DNA from: Methylocella tundrae
GTDB taxonomy: Bacteria > Pseudomonadota > Alphaproteobacteria > Rhizobiales > Beijerinckiaceae
Assembly: GCF_038024855.1 (NCBI RefSeq)
Contig: NZ_CP139089.1
Coordinates: 3,561,501 to 3,625,500 of the forward strand
Length of the DNA: 64,000 nt
Direction: 5' to 3'
The notes beneath the pieces are model-generated. The model had not been told where the DNA came from and made no database searches. It was given only the letters and a program-made list of their open reading frames with translations. A program made the translations under genes and the position numbers. Positions 1 to 8,498 of the stretch are shown here, piece after piece; position 1 is the first letter of the stretch; each line of letters starts with the position of its first letter.

Positions 1-2
1 CG

Positions 3-389
3 ATCCTTTATTTCGCCCATCGCGGCATCGAGTCGATCACGCTCGATCGCGGCGCGGCGCATCTCAAGGACGAGCTGATGCCGAAATATGCCGAATTGAT
101 CTACAACGGCTTCTGGTTTTCGCCGGAGCGCGAGATGCTGCAGGCGCTGATCGACAAAAGCCAGGAGTTCGTGGCGGGCCGCGTGCGCGTGAAACTCTAT
201 AAGGGTTCGGCCGCCGTGGTTGGCCGCTCGAGCCCCTATTCGCTTTACGATCAGGACCTTGTGACTTTCGAGGAAGGCGCTGTCGCCTATGATCATCGCG
301 ACGCGGCCGGCTTCATCAAGCTCAACGCGCTGCGGCTGCGAACGCTGGGCAAGAGAGCGCGCAAAATTGCCGGAAAAGGCAAAATCTGA
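3..389 (+). CDS. argG: Argininosuccinate synthase, C-terminal part (5' end outside window)
   Basis: The frame is open from the window edge and gives the last 128 residues of argininosuccinate synthase, which joins citrulline and aspartate with ATP in cytoplasmic arginine synthesis. Recognisable C-terminal family features are the HRGIES segment, the tyrosine-rich [10 protein letters not shown] stretch, and the [19 protein letters not shown] core that takes part in tetramer formation. The tail is basic ([12 protein letters not shown]). It ends normally at a TGA, so the gene is cut only by the window. The next gene on this strand starts 142 bases later and looks unrelated. Confidence 0.93.
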   Translation: MLYFAHRGIESITLDRGAAHLKDELMPKYAELIYNGFWFSPEREMLQALIDKSQEFVAGRVRVKLYKGSAAVVGRSSPYSLYDQDLVTFEEGAVAYDHRDAAGFIKLNALRLRTLGKRARKIAGKGKI

Positions 390-531
390 CGCGAGGGCGT
401 TGGAAAATCATTGGCTTTTAAGCTTCGCCGCCGAACCGATCATTTTCCATTCATCTTCAATGCGGCATATAGAGACGCGCGCAAAGCGCTGGGGGCGGGC
501 TGTTTGGATAGTGAAGCTTGAAGGAAAGCAA

Positions 532-1023
532 ATGCAGCCATGGAAGAGGATGGTCACCGCGGTCGCGCTGATGGCGAGCGTCGCCGCGAGCGGGGTAAGC
601 GAGGCGGCGGCGACTCCGATCGCCAATCTCGGCGCGATCGCTTACGGCGATAGCGTCCTGCCGCTCGACGAAGCTCAATTTGTCTGGGGCGGACGCCGTT
701 ATTGCTGGTATCCCGGCGGGTGGAGAGGACCCGGCTGGTATTGGTGCGGCTACGCTTGGCGGCGCGGCTTTGGCTGGGGTGGCGGCGCGGGCTGGCGCGG
801 CTGGCGCGCGCCTCCTCGCCATATCCACCACCGTCCAGTCGCGAGGCCGGGCGGCGGCCATGTGGTTAGACCGGGTGGAAGGCCAGGTGGCGGCCAGATG
901 ATCAGGCCCGGCGGCAGACCCGGGGGCGGACAGGCCGTGAGGCCCGGTGGAGGCAGACCCGGCGGCGCGCACGGCGGTGGGCGCCCGGGTGGAGGCGGAT
1001 CGGGCGGCGGTCGTCGCGGCTAA
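532..1023 (+). CDS. Secreted Gly/Trp-rich protein, first of a tandem pair
   Basis: Predicted 163-residue exported protein of unknown function. The frame is open further upstream, but ATG 532 is preferred because AAGGAAAG lies just before it and it opens directly into a signal peptide (hydrophobic to about residue 27, ending in a run of Ala). A mature motif FVWGGRRYCWYPGGWRGPG followed by WYWCGYAWRRGFGWGGG (about residues 45-85) has two cysteines in a Trp/Tyr/Gly context. The remainder is Arg-Pro-Gly-Gly repeats. The paralogue at 1267-1740 shares the same leader pattern and Trp-Cys motif but has a different tail, so the pair looks like a tandem duplication. It is probably a cell-envelope or surface protein; nothing indicates an enzyme. 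Confidence 0.75.
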   Translation: MQPWKRMVTAVALMASVAASGVSEAAATPIANLGAIAYGDSVLPLDEAQFVWGGRRYCWYPGGWRGPGWYWCGYAWRRGFGWGGGAGWRGWRAPPRHIHHRPVARPGGGHVVRPGGRPGGGQMIRPGGRPGGGQAVRPGGGRPGGAHGGGRPGGGGSGGGRRG

Positions 1024-1266
1024 GCCGCTCGACTTGGCGCCGTCCGTCTCAAAATGAGGTGTTCGCGTCGGCGAAATGGCGCGGCGCTTAAGGCGCCACG
1101 CTTCCAAAAACGAGCGTTTTGATCGGCCGCCATGACGAATCGCTCAAAAATTGATTGAACATGGTTCATATTTCTTCGTTTCCGCGCATGATCCCGCACC
1201 GGGCGACCGGGTTTTTCGAAGATCCAAGCAGGTCGGCGTCGGGGACGGAACATCAAGGAGAGGCAA

Positions 1267-1740
1267 ATGCGTCGATTGATGAGCATGACGGCCGCTGTTG
1301 CGCTGGCCGCGGGCGCGGCGGCAAGCGGGAGCGCCGTAGCGGCGCCGTCGTTCAACGGCCTTGGCGCCATCGCCCAAAGGGATGGCTCTTTGCCCCTTGA
1401 GCATGTTCAGTATTTTTGGGGTGGCCGCAACTATTGCTGGTACCCCAATGGCTGGAGAGGCCCGGGCTGGTACTGGTGCGGTTATGCCTTCAGGCCGGGC
1501 TTTGGCTGGGGCGGCGGCTATGGCTGGCGTGGCTGGGGCGTTCCCGGCGGCTGGGGCGGTGGCGGCTATGGCTGGCGCGGCGGCGGTTGGCATGGCGGCG
1601 GCTGGCACGGCGGTGGCTGGCACGGCGGCGGTGGCGGCTGGCACGGCGGTGGTGGCGGCTGGCACGGCGGCGGGTTCCACGGCGGCGGCCATGGTGGCGG
1701 CTTCCACGGCGGGGGAGGCCATGGCGGCGGTCGGCGCTAG
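1267..1740 (+). CDS. Secreted Gly/His/Trp-rich protein, second of a tandem pair
   Basis: 157-residue predicted exported protein with a strong AAGGAGAGG ribosome site before ATG 1267. It has a signal peptide of about 27 residues (MRRLMSMTAAVALAAGAAAS...). The segment FWGGRNYCWYPNGWRGPG followed by WYWCGYAFRPGFGWGGG closely matches the upstream paralogue. The C-terminal half is a run of W/F-H-G-G-G units, a composition able to bind metal or self-associate, though this is inference. Function unknown. The extreme GGC codon bias produces long open shadow frames on both strands. Confidence 0.8.
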   Translation: MRRLMSMTAAVALAAGAAASGSAVAAPSFNGLGAIAQRDGSLPLEHVQYFWGGRNYCWYPNGWRGPGWYWCGYAFRPGFGWGGGYGWRGWGVPGGWGGGGYGWRGGGWHGGGWHGGGWHGGGGGWHGGGGGWHGGGFHGGGHGGGFHGGGGHGGGRR

Positions 1741-1805
1741 GGCATGACGCCGAAGAGCCAGCGTTTTTAGGCCGACATCAGGCGGTAAAACAAAGGCCTT
1801 GCGGA

Positions 1806-1837
1806 GCGGAATGCGATTCTGCCTGAACGCATTCCGC
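1806..1837. repeat. Intergenic hairpin, 10-bp perfect arms
   Basis: GCGGAATGCG (1806-1815) and its exact reverse complement CGCATTCCGC (1828-1837) are separated by 12 bases. It lies between the convergent ends of the Gly-rich gene and the small minus-strand gene at 1882. It could be a terminator without a T-run or a copy of a dispersed palindromic element. Confidence 0.6.
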
Positions 1838-1881
1838 GCTGGGTCGTGGCGACGATTTCAGAGCTGGCGACATTCGAGCGT

Positions 1882-2079
1882 TCACCACCGCCGACGCCAT
1901 CTCCAGCGGCGACGCCAGCCCCAATGGCGCCGCCACCACGCTTTCTCGACGTCTTGATCGCCCGTCTGCCGCGCATGGTCGGGTGGCGCGACCCCTGTCA
2001 GCGCGTGCGCCGCTCCCGCGGCGATGGCGAGAAACCCGGCCGATAGCAGGCCGGATGTCACAAATGCCCGTCGATTCAT
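1882..2079 (-). CDS. Small twin-arginine-signal protein with Arg/Trp-rich tail
   Basis: 65 residues starting MNRRAFVTSGLLSAGFLAIAAGAAHA: a short twin-arginine (NRRAF) leader, a hydrophobic core and an AxA-type cleavage site near residue 27. The mature peptide is about 40 residues and ends in a run of Arg and Trp (WWRRHWGWRRRWRWRRRW). GGAGAG precedes ATG 2079, which is why it is chosen over an upstream in-frame start. Small exported proteins of this build are common in Rhizobiales, sometimes annotated protamine-like. Function unknown. The start and leader are better supported than the low-complexity tail. Confidence 0.5.
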   Translation of the reverse strand: MNRRAFVTSGLLSAGFLAIAAGAAHALTGVAPPDHARQTGDQDVEKAWWRRHWGWRRRWRWRRRW

Positions 2080-2343
2080 GGCGTCACTCTCCGTTGAGGC
2101 GGCCAAAAAGAAATAGGGCTCACTTGAGCGAATGTGGCAGCATTATGGCGAGCGCCAATGGTGTCAAATCACAAATTTCATTTGTCGATAACCAATATCC
2201 CCGGCCCGATCGTCGCCGGGCGTTGGGAGCGCCGTGGCGCGACATTCCAATGCCGGCCTCGCCTGTCTTGACGGTAAGCGCGTAAGCGGTTTCCTTGGGC
2301 TGCGTGGTCCAGCGCCGTCACTTCATCGGTAACATTGCAGACA

Positions 2344-3705
2344 ATGCGGCAGAAAAGCGGAGGGCCTCCCGAACACAGCCCAGCCGGGACGGATGGCCGC
2401 ATACCCGCCACCTTGAGGCATCCCGGGGCGGCGACCTTTTGGACCGCCGTCATCCTGACTGGAATTGGCGCCGGACTCAGCGCGGCGGCGCTGATAACGC
2501 TGCTATCGGCTGTCCAGCATCTGGCGTGGCCGCCAAACCTGGACCTTCTTGAGGCGGCGACGCGGACCGACCCTTGGCGGCGCGTATTGATTCTGTTGGG
2601 CGCCGGGCTTCTGACCGGCGTCGGTCAGATGGTTCTCGTGAAATTGACCGCGGGCAACGGCATTGAAATCACCACGGCGCTCTGGTTCACCGCCGGCCGG
2701 GTTCCTGTTTGGCGCAGCATCGGCAGCGCCGTCCTGTCGGAAGTGATTGTCGGACTCGGCGCGTCGCTCGGACGGGAGGGCGCGCCGAAGCAGGCTGGCG
2801 CGGTGATCGCAAATGTCCTGTCAGACCGGGGCGGCTTCTCCGATGAGCAGCGCAGGCTCCTCGTCGCATGTGGCGCGGGCGCTGGAATGGCGGCCGCCTA
2901 TGATGTTCCCCTGGGCGGCGCTTTATTCGCCATTGAAGTGCTTCGCGGCGTCCTCGCCCTGCGTCTCGTGCTGCCGGCGCTGGCGGCCTCGGTGGTCGCC
3001 GCCATGGTGTCATGGGTCGCCCTTCCCAACGCGCCCACCTATATCATTCCAGCCTACCGAAGCGGCTCGTCGATTATTTGCTGGGCGCTGATTGCTGGAC
3101 CGATCGCGGGGGTCGTGTCGGTAGGTTTTGTGCGGATGATCGCGCTGGCCGATCGCGCCAGGCCGAAGGGCTGGTTGCGCCTGGTCGTCCCATCTTTTGT
3201 GTTGGCGCTGCTTGGAGCGGCTTCGATCTGGTTCCCGCAGCTGTTGGGCAACGGCAAGGACCTTGCGCAACTTACCTTCAATGGCGAAGTGGCGCCGCCG
3301 CTGCTTCTGGCGTTGCTGTTGTTGAAACCCATTGCAACCGCCATGTGTCTGGGCAGCGGCGCGCCCGGCGGCCTGTTTACGCCTTCACTCACGCTCGGCG
3401 CGCTTCTGGGCGCTGTTCTGGGCCATCTCTCAACATGGTTGTTTCCCGGCGTGCCGTCGGGGCTCTGCGCGCTGATCGGCGCGGGCGCGGTGATCGCCGC
3501 CACCACTCAAGGCCCGATCTCGGCGGTGGTTTTGATGATCGAGCTAACCGGCCATGATCGCACGTTCATTGCGCCGCTGTTGGTGGCGGCGATCACCGCG
3601 ACGATAGTCTCGCGAACGATCGACTCGCGCTCTATTTACGACGCGCGCCTGACCGATGAAGAGCTCGCGGAACGGGAGAAGCTTCGTGAGCCGGCGTCAA
3701 TTTAG
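2344..3705 (+). CDS. ClC-family chloride channel/antiporter
   Basis: About 453 residues with ten or more hydrophobic segments, typical of the ClC family of chloride channels and Cl-/H+ exchangers in the inner membrane. Selectivity-filter landmarks are visible: LGREGAPKQ near residue 145 carries the gating glutamate, and GSGAPGGLFTPS near residue 337 matches the GxFxP filter motif. The C-terminal TTQGPISAVVLMIELTG motif is also typical. The protein ends soon after the membrane domain, so there are no CBS domains. ATG 2344 is chosen over TTG 2335; neither has a clear ribosome site. It stands alone, so its physiological role (acid tolerance, halide export) cannot be read from neighbours. Confidence 0.88.
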   Translation: MRQKSGGPPEHSPAGTDGRIPATLRHPGAATFWTAVILTGIGAGLSAAALITLLSAVQHLAWPPNLDLLEAATRTDPWRRVLILLGAGLLTGVGQMVLVKLTAGNGIEITTALWFTAGRVPVWRSIGSAVLSEVIVGLGASLGREGAPKQAGAVIANVLSDRGGFSDEQRRLLVACGAGAGMAAAYDVPLGGALFAIEVLRGVLALRLVLPALAASVVAAMVSWVALPNAPTYIIPAYRSGSSIICWALIAGPIAGVVSVGFVRMIALADRARPKGWLRLVVPSFVLALLGAASIWFPQLLGNGKDLAQLTFNGEVAPPLLLALLLLKPIATAMCLGSGAPGGLFTPSLTLGALLGAVLGHLSTWLFPGVPSGLCALIGAGAVIAATTQGPISAVVLMIELTGHDRTFIAPLLVAAITATIVSRTIDSRSIYDARLTDEELAEREKLREPASI

Positions 3706-3716
3706 ACCGGCAGATT

Positions 3717-3943
3717 TTATAACGATCGAACAAAGAGAGAACAAGCGGCGCGAGCCGCGCGTCCGATCGTGTTGCGTTCGACCGATAAAATATAGCCGAC
3801 GAGCCGTCCCTTCTCGAGCACAGATCTTTTATTTCGCCAACCCGGTCGCCGGCGCCGGCTTGAATGCTAAGTCCGATCAGATTGTAGGTCGCCGCATCGA
3901 CTGGCGGCTGGCAGCAGGCGCTGTGCGCGGTGTTAACCGACAT
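3717..3943 (-). pseudogene. Possible frameshifted PRC-barrel-like fragment
   Basis: On the minus strand from ATG 3943 the frame reads ...DAATYNLIGLSIQAGAGDRVGEIKDL. After a shift of one frame it continues VLEKGRLVGYILSVERNTIG and stops at 3717-3719. Joined, the two pieces resemble the start of a PRC-barrel domain (LIG...G..VGEIKDL.L..G...). The resemblance is judged by eye and the fragment is short, so this is tentative. Apart from it, the stretch 3706-4106 holds nothing recognisable. Confidence 0.3.
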
Positions 3944-4106
3944 CCCGATACCGCGCCCTGCGGCGCGGCATGATGAAATTCCACGACATGGCGCGTCGTG
4001 CTGTCCACGCCAGTATGACTGGGGATCGCCGGAGCCCGTTGATCTTATCGAGGCGCGGGGCCGGTGAGGGTGAGGGCCGCGCGCAAATGGCGCGGCGCCC
4101 CCTTTT

Positions 4107-4559
4107 TTACTGACAAACGTAGCGGTTGCCGTCATAGGCAAGATAGGTCCCGCTCGACGGATCAAAGGACCTGTATTTTCGAGCGCAATAAGAAAGCCAG
4201 TTCGGATCGCCAACGCGAGCCGAAGCCGCAGCGGAATTTGCCGCCGAGCCGGCGATGATAGCTCCCGTCGCCAGGCCTAAAATACCGCCAGCAATTGCAG
4301 CGCCCGCCGCATTGCCGCCATTGTAGTAACCGCCGCCGCCGTAGTAGCGCCTGCCGCCGCCGTAGTAGCGCCCGCCGCCGCCGTAGTGGCGCCCGCCGCC
4401 GCCATGCCAGCCGCCGCCATGAACGCCCCCGCCATGAACGCCCCCGCCGTGCCAGCCACCGCGTCCGCCTCCATGCCCGCCGCCACGCGCCGATGCGTCG
4501 CCTGGAGTCAGCATCGCAGAGCAGAGTAACGCCGCCGTCACGACTATTGATTTCCGCAT
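4107..4559 (-). CDS. BA14K-family secreted protein
   Basis: 150 residues. AAGGAGAG lies upstream of ATG 4559, preferred to an in-frame ATG 15 bases earlier that overlaps this site. A signal peptide (to about residue 24) is followed by a Gly/His/Tyr repeat region, then a hydrophobic GAAIAGGILGLATGAIIAGSA segment, then a C-terminal domain WLSYCARKYRSFDPSSGTY...YVCQ. This last piece matches the BA14K signature (Trp-x-x-Tyr-Cys ... RSFDP.SGTY), known from a Brucella immunoreactive surface protein with lectin-like activity. The two cysteines probably pair in the periplasm. No operon partner. Confidence 0.82.
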   Translation of the reverse strand: MRKSIVVTAALLCSAMLTPGDASARGGGHGGGRGGWHGGGVHGGGVHGGGWHGGGGRHYGGGGRYYGGGRRYYGGGGYYNGGNAAGAAIAGGILGLATGAIIAGSAANSAAASARVGDPNWLSYCARKYRSFDPSSGTYLAYDGNRYVCQ

Positions 4560-4722
4560 TGGGCTCTCCTTCATTTTGTAGACGCCGATTGCCCGGCAAT
4601 AATGGCGTGCGCCGCGTCAGCTATCGGCGCGGGAGCCAAACATTGATTACCACTCGCGCCGCGTCGATACGGTTTGCGGGGGTGGAGTGCGATCGTATGG
4701 CGAATAAGCTATTGAAAACATT

Positions 4723-4799
<77 letters not shown>

Positions 4800-5129
4800 G
4801 CGAGAGCCAAGCTTTTTGATTTACGGGTTTCGATCTATCATGTTCTGCCGCGCCGGCAAATGGCGGGAACGGCGCTATTTTCTGATTTCCTTGACTTTGG
4901 CGCCCTGACGCGCAAAGAAACGGTTTCGGCCTTCAAAAAAGGTTCGAATGCGCGAGCTGACTTGGCCTTGGGACCGAGCGGTGAACGTCCGGCAGCGCTT
5001 GGCGCCCCCGGGCGCGATGCGCGTTGGGTGTTTTGTGATTATAGACGGAAAATCGCTCATTTTCGGGCGTTGATCGATAGGCCGCCGCGGGAAATGGTTT
5101 CGCGCGGCGCTCATGATGGGACAAAACGC
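4800..5129. other. Non-coding gap between tRNA-Arg and ffh
   Basis: About 330 bases. The ffh frame stays open backwards through this gap, but the translation there has no resemblance to SRP proteins, so it is not called coding. It presumably holds the promoters of ffh (rightward) and tRNA-Arg (leftward). No convincing -35/-10 pair was identified. Confidence 0.5.
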
Positions 5130-6749
5130 ATGTTCGAAGGGCTTTCGGAAAAGCTCTCTGGCATATTCGACGCCCTGACCCGTCGCGGCTCGCTCTCGGA
5201 GGAGGACGTCAACGTCGCCTTGCGCGAGGTCCGCCGCGCCCTGCTCGAAGCCGACGTGGCGCTCGACGTCGTGCGGTCCTTCGTCGACAAGGTGCGTTCG
5301 CGCGCGGTCGGCGCCAATGTCATCAAATCGGTGACGCCCGGCCAGATGGTCGTCAAGATCGTCAATGACGTCCTCATCGAGACGCTGGGGGCGGAAGCCG
5401 AGCCGATCAATCTCGACGCCGCCCCGCCAGTCGCGATCATGATGATCGGCCTGCAGGGCGCCGGCAAGACGACGACGACGGCGAAGATAGCCAAGCGCCT
5501 CAGCGAGCGCATGAAGCGCAAGGTGCTGATGGCCTCGCTCGACGTCAAGCGGCCGGCGGCGCAGGAGCAGCTCGCCGTGCTCGGCCGCCAGATTGGCGTC
5601 GAAACGCTGCCGGTCATCGCCGGCCAGACCCCCGTGCAGATCGCGGTCAGGGCCGAGCAGGCGGCGCGCCTGCAAGGCTTTGACGTCGTCCTGCTCGACA
5701 CCGCCGGGCGCACCCATATCGACGAAGCCCTGATGCAGGAGATGGCCGAGATCAAGGCGGCTTCAAAGCCGCATGAGATCCTGCTCGTCGCCGACAGCCT
5801 CACCGGCCAGGACGCGGTCAATCTCGCGAAAAGCTTCGACGATCGCGTCGGCATCACCGGCATCGTGCTGACGCGCGTTGATGGCGATGGACGCGGCGGC
5901 GCGGCGCTCTCCATGCGCGCCGTCACCGGCAAGCCGATCAAGCTTCTCGGCGCCGGCGAAAAAATGGACGCGCTGGAGGACTTCCATCCCTCGCGCATCG
6001 CCAATCGCATCCTTGGCATGGGCGACATCGTCTCGCTCGTCGAGAAAGCCGCCGAGTCGATCGACGCTGAAAAGGCCCAGCGCATCGCCGATCGCATGCG
6101 CAAGGGCAAGTTCGATCTCGAGGACCTCTCCGAGCAGCTGGCGCAGGTCGAGAAGATCGGCGGCCTTGGCGGCATCATGGGCATGCTGCCCGGCATGGCC
6201 AAAATCAAGGATCAGCTCGCCGCCGCCAACCTCGACGACCGCATCATCAAGCGCCAGCGCGCCATTATTTCGTCGATGACACGGCAGGAGCGCCGCAACC
6301 CCGATATCCTTAAAGCCTCGCGCAAGAAGCGCATCGCGTCAGGCTCCGGTGTGAAGGTCGAAGACGTCAACAAGCTTTTGAAGCAGCACCGCCAGATGGC
6401 CGATATGATGAAATCGCTTGGCGGCGCCAAGCGCGGCGGCGGCGCGCTCGGCAAAATGGCCTCGATGTTCGGCATGCCGGGCGCCGGCATGGGCGGGATG
6501 CCGCAGCCGAGCCCCGAACAGATCGCCGCCTTGCAGAAGCAATTGGGGCCGATGCCCGGTGGTCCGGCGCCAAAGCCGGTCGCCGCGCCAAAGCCGCTGG
6601 CCCCGCCGCCGGCGGGCGTCTCCGCCGCGCCAAAGCTGCCGGGTCTTGGCGGCGGCGCGGGCGGGGGGCTTGGCGCGCAGCCGGGCAAGCTGCCCGGCCT
6701 CGGCGGAGGCCTCCTGAGCGGGCTCAATCCGTTCGGAAAAAAGAAGTAA
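5130..6749 (+). CDS. ffh: Signal recognition particle protein Ffh
   Basis: 539 residues. The GTPase of the signal recognition particle binds 4.5S RNA and signal sequences and delivers ribosomes to FtsY/SecYEG. The N domain (MFEGLSEKLSGIFDALTRRG) sets the start at 5130. The G domain shows GLQGAGKTTT (about 107-116), DTAGRTH (about 190) and TRVDGDGRGG (about 248). The M domain has the flexible Met/Gly loop GGLGGIMGMLPGM and the RNA-binding RIASGSGVKVEDV (about 401). The last ~105 residues are a Gly/Pro/Ala-rich extension with repeated LPGLGGG, longer than the classical C terminus but common in Rhizobiales. rpsP follows after 65 bases, probably co-transcribed. Confidence 0.97.
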   Translation: MFEGLSEKLSGIFDALTRRGSLSEEDVNVALREVRRALLEADVALDVVRSFVDKVRSRAVGANVIKSVTPGQMVVKIVNDVLIETLGAEAEPINLDAAPPVAIMMIGLQGAGKTTTTAKIAKRLSERMKRKVLMASLDVKRPAAQEQLAVLGRQIGVETLPVIAGQTPVQIAVRAEQAARLQGFDVVLLDTAGRTHIDEALMQEMAEIKAASKPHEILLVADSLTGQDAVNLAKSFDDRVGITGIVLTRVDGDGRGGAALSMRAVTGKPIKLLGAGEKMDALEDFHPSRIANRILGMGDIVSLVEKAAESIDAEKAQRIADRMRKGKFDLEDLSEQLAQVEKIGGLGGIMGMLPGMAKIKDQLAAANLDDRIIKRQRAIISSMTRQERRNPDILKASRKKRIASGSGVKVEDVNKLLKQHRQMADMMKSLGGAKRGGGALGKMASMFGMPGAGMGGMPQPSPEQIAALQKQLGPMPGGPAPKPVAAPKPLAPPPAGVSAAPKLPGLGGGAGGGLGAQPGKLPGLGGGLLSGLNPFGKKK

Positions 6750-6814
6750 CGCCTGCGAATTTCATCCTGAATGTCTGACGCCGAAGCAATCGGCAAAATT
6801 GGAGAACAACTCAT

Positions 6815-7180
6815 ATGTCCCTGAAAATTCGTCTATCGCGCGGCGGCGCCAAGAAGCGCCCCTTCTATCGCGTCGTGGTCGCCGACTCGCGGATGCCGCG
6901 CGATGGCCGTTTCATTGAGCGTCTCGGTATTTTTGATCCGCTGAAGGCGAAGGATTCCGCCGATCGCGTCGTGCTCGACGCCGAGAAGGCGAAGGCCTGG
7001 ATCGCCAAGGGCGCCCAGCCGACAGACCGCGTCGCGCGCCTGCTCGATGGTCTCGGCGTGATCGCGCGCGAGGCGCGAACGAATCCGACCAAGGCGCAGC
7101 CGAAGAAGAAGGCGCAGGAACGCGCCGCCGCGACGGCCGCCGCCGCCGAAAAGGCCGCCGCTGCTTCCGCCGAAGCGTGA
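6815..7180 (+). CDS. rpsP: 30S ribosomal protein S16
   Basis: 121 residues, beginning [26 protein letters not shown], the invariant S16 N terminus. The [13 protein letters not shown] segment is also canonical. S16 is a primary assembly protein of the small subunit. The core is about 80 residues; the rest is an Ala/Lys/Glu-rich tail typical of alphaproteobacterial S16. GGAGAACAAC precedes ATG 6815. The usual downstream partners rimM and trmD are absent; a strong hairpin follows 11 bases after the stop and the next gene is convergent. Confidence 0.97.
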   Translation: MSLKIRLSRGGAKKRPFYRVVVADSRMPRDGRFIERLGIFDPLKAKDSADRVVLDAEKAKAWIAKGAQPTDRVARLLDGLGVIAREARTNPTKAQPKKKAQERAAATAAAAEKAAAASAEA

Positions 7181-7191
7181 TCGGCTTGAGA

Positions 7192-7219
7192 GCGCGCGAA
7201 AGGGCTTCTTTTCGCGCGC
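7192..7219 (+). terminator. Hairpin after rpsP
   Basis: GCGCGCGAAA (7192-7201) pairs perfectly with TTTCGCGCGC (7210-7219) around an 8-base loop, 11 bases past the rpsP stop. There is no T-tract, so it may act with Rho or simply protect the 3' end. Confidence 0.55.
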
Positions 7220-7392
7220 CCCAAAGGCCGGTTTGCGCCCATTCCAGCCGTCGCAGCGGCGACAGCGCGAGAGTCGTCGTCCGCCATTATTGAGTTGGCG
7301 GGGCGAGCCGGGTTGATGGTCGGCGCAACTTTCCGCGCCGCGCTCTCACCCTCCTCGACGCGAGACAAACCGCTCTCATTCAAGCGGTTAAA

Positions 7393-7435
7393 GCATTTTC
7401 GGACGCAGAACCTCCGTCCGCTTTGCTGAAAATGC
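7393..7435. repeat. Two-tier palindromic element between convergent genes
   Basis: Outer arms GCATTTTC (7393-7400) and GAAAATGC (7428-7435) enclose inner arms CGGAC (7400-7404) and GTCCG (7416-7420). It sits one base past the stop of the minus-strand tlde1 gene. The GCATTTTC...GAAAATGC layout resembles dispersed intergenic palindromes of Rhizobiales and could serve as a bidirectional terminator. Confidence 0.5.
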
Positions 7436-7436
7436 C

Positions 7437-8498
7437 CTAGTTTAGACGAGCCACGACGACGAGACGTCTGACTTCGCCGTTTTGAAACGCCTGCAAGAAT
7501 GCATTGTAGTTCCTGAAGGACACGCATCCGTTGGAATCGCCCCTCGGGCCTAGCATGTAAGTGTGCGCGAGGAGACCTGTCCGTCCATAGACGTCGCCGC
7601 CGCCAACGGGTTTGAGGCGCAACGCCTGCACCCCGTGGAAAAGCTGTTCCCGGGGCGTGAGCTCGTAGACATTTGGAGGCGTCGCCCCGCGATTGCGCTC
7701 GTGGACGTAATGTGGATCGTCCAGCCTGTCGCCCAGCCCCGAGTGCGCCTCCAGTCTCGTTCCATTGGGCATGTAGACAGTATGAGCGGCGACGTCGTAA
7801 ATGGCTGTCCAGCGATCGTAGCGGGGCAAGGTGCCGGTGGTGACTTTTGGCGCGTCGCTTACAACGTCGTCCTCCGGCGCAGCGTAGGCGAGGACAGTCC
7901 GGGGCGTTTGCGGCATGCCAAACAGCTTCTCGAAGAAATTGCGATTATCAGAAGAAGCGCTCGGAGAAGCGTTCCGTCTGTTCTGCTGCGCTAACTGGCG
8001 GCCTGCTATGCCTGGAACACGGATCGGGCCACGGCTTGCGGGCGCTCCCAGTTCGGCGGGACGCGGCGCCGGCAAAGGCGCGCTCTCGCCGATTTGGAGA
8101 TCTGCTGCCGGCGGCGTCGGCATGACGTCGTCCGGCTCTGCGATCGCGGCGGATTGCGCCGGCGCAACGGACCCAAGGTCCGATTGAAGTGGAAAACTTT
8201 GAGACAGCAAAACCGGTGGCGAGCCGGAGGAAAAACCGGGGTCGAACAGCGCGCCATAGGCATTCGAGGCGACGTTTGCCGGGGGCGTCGCCGCGGCGGC
8301 CTCCGCCACTGGCGCCGCCGCGGGCGCTTTAGCCGCGTTGGGGGCTGGGTCGGGACGCGTGTATAGCATCAAGGCGCCCACCAAGGCGCTCAAAGCGAGG
8401 ATGGCCGCGCCTGGAACGGTGTGGGAAAAAATCTTCCGGGATAAACGACCGCGATTCAATGGAATGAAATCAAGTGGTCTGTCGAACACCTGTGTCAT
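7437..8498 (-). CDS. tlde1-domain (DUF2778) L,D-transpeptidase-like protein
   Basis: 353 residues with a single N-terminal membrane segment (about 29-46), a Pro/Ala-rich periplasmic linker (about 47-225) and a C-terminal tlde1/DUF2778 domain. The domain shows HSGLGDRLDDPHYV, RGATPPNVYELTPREQLFHGV and the active-site GDSNGCVSF with Cys near residue 325. The family is related to L,D-transpeptidases acting on peptidoglycan tetrapeptides; it includes the Salmonella type VI effector Tlde1. Here the transmembrane anchor and absence of secretion genes favour a housekeeping envelope enzyme. ATG 8498 is chosen because it leads straight to the anchor and GAGAG lies upstream; the frame itself extends to 8585. 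Confidence 0.82.
   Translation of the reverse strand: MTQVFDRPLDFIPLNRGRLSRKIFSHTVPGAAILALSALVGALMLYTRPDPAPNAAKAPAAAPVAEAAAATPPANVASNAYGALFDPGFSSGSPPVLLSQSFPLQSDLGSVAPAQSAAIAEPDDVMPTPPAADLQIGESAPLPAPRPAELGAPASRGPIRVPGIAGRQLAQQNRRNASPSASSDNRNFFEKLFGMPQTPRTVLAYAAPEDDVVSDAPKVTTGTLPRYDRWTAIYDVAAHTVYMPNGTRLEAHSGLGDRLDDPHYVHERNRGATPPNVYELTPREQLFHGVQALRLKPVGGGDVYGRTGLLAHTYMLGPRGDSNGCVSFRNYNAFLQAFQNGEVRRLVVVARLN

Noticed and set aside
289..531. Upstream extension of the first Gly-rich gene
   Set aside because: It overlaps argG in another frame; the signal peptide and ribosome site point to ATG 532.
1560..1740. Short-period repeats that might suggest a CRISPR-like array
   Set aside because: They are in-frame W/F-H-G-G-G codon repeats of a coding gene, with no spacers. 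No CRISPR array or cas gene was seen in the window.
7437..8498. Treating the tlde1 protein as a type VI secretion effector with immunity gene
   Set aside because: It has its own membrane anchor, and no type VI or immunity gene is nearby.
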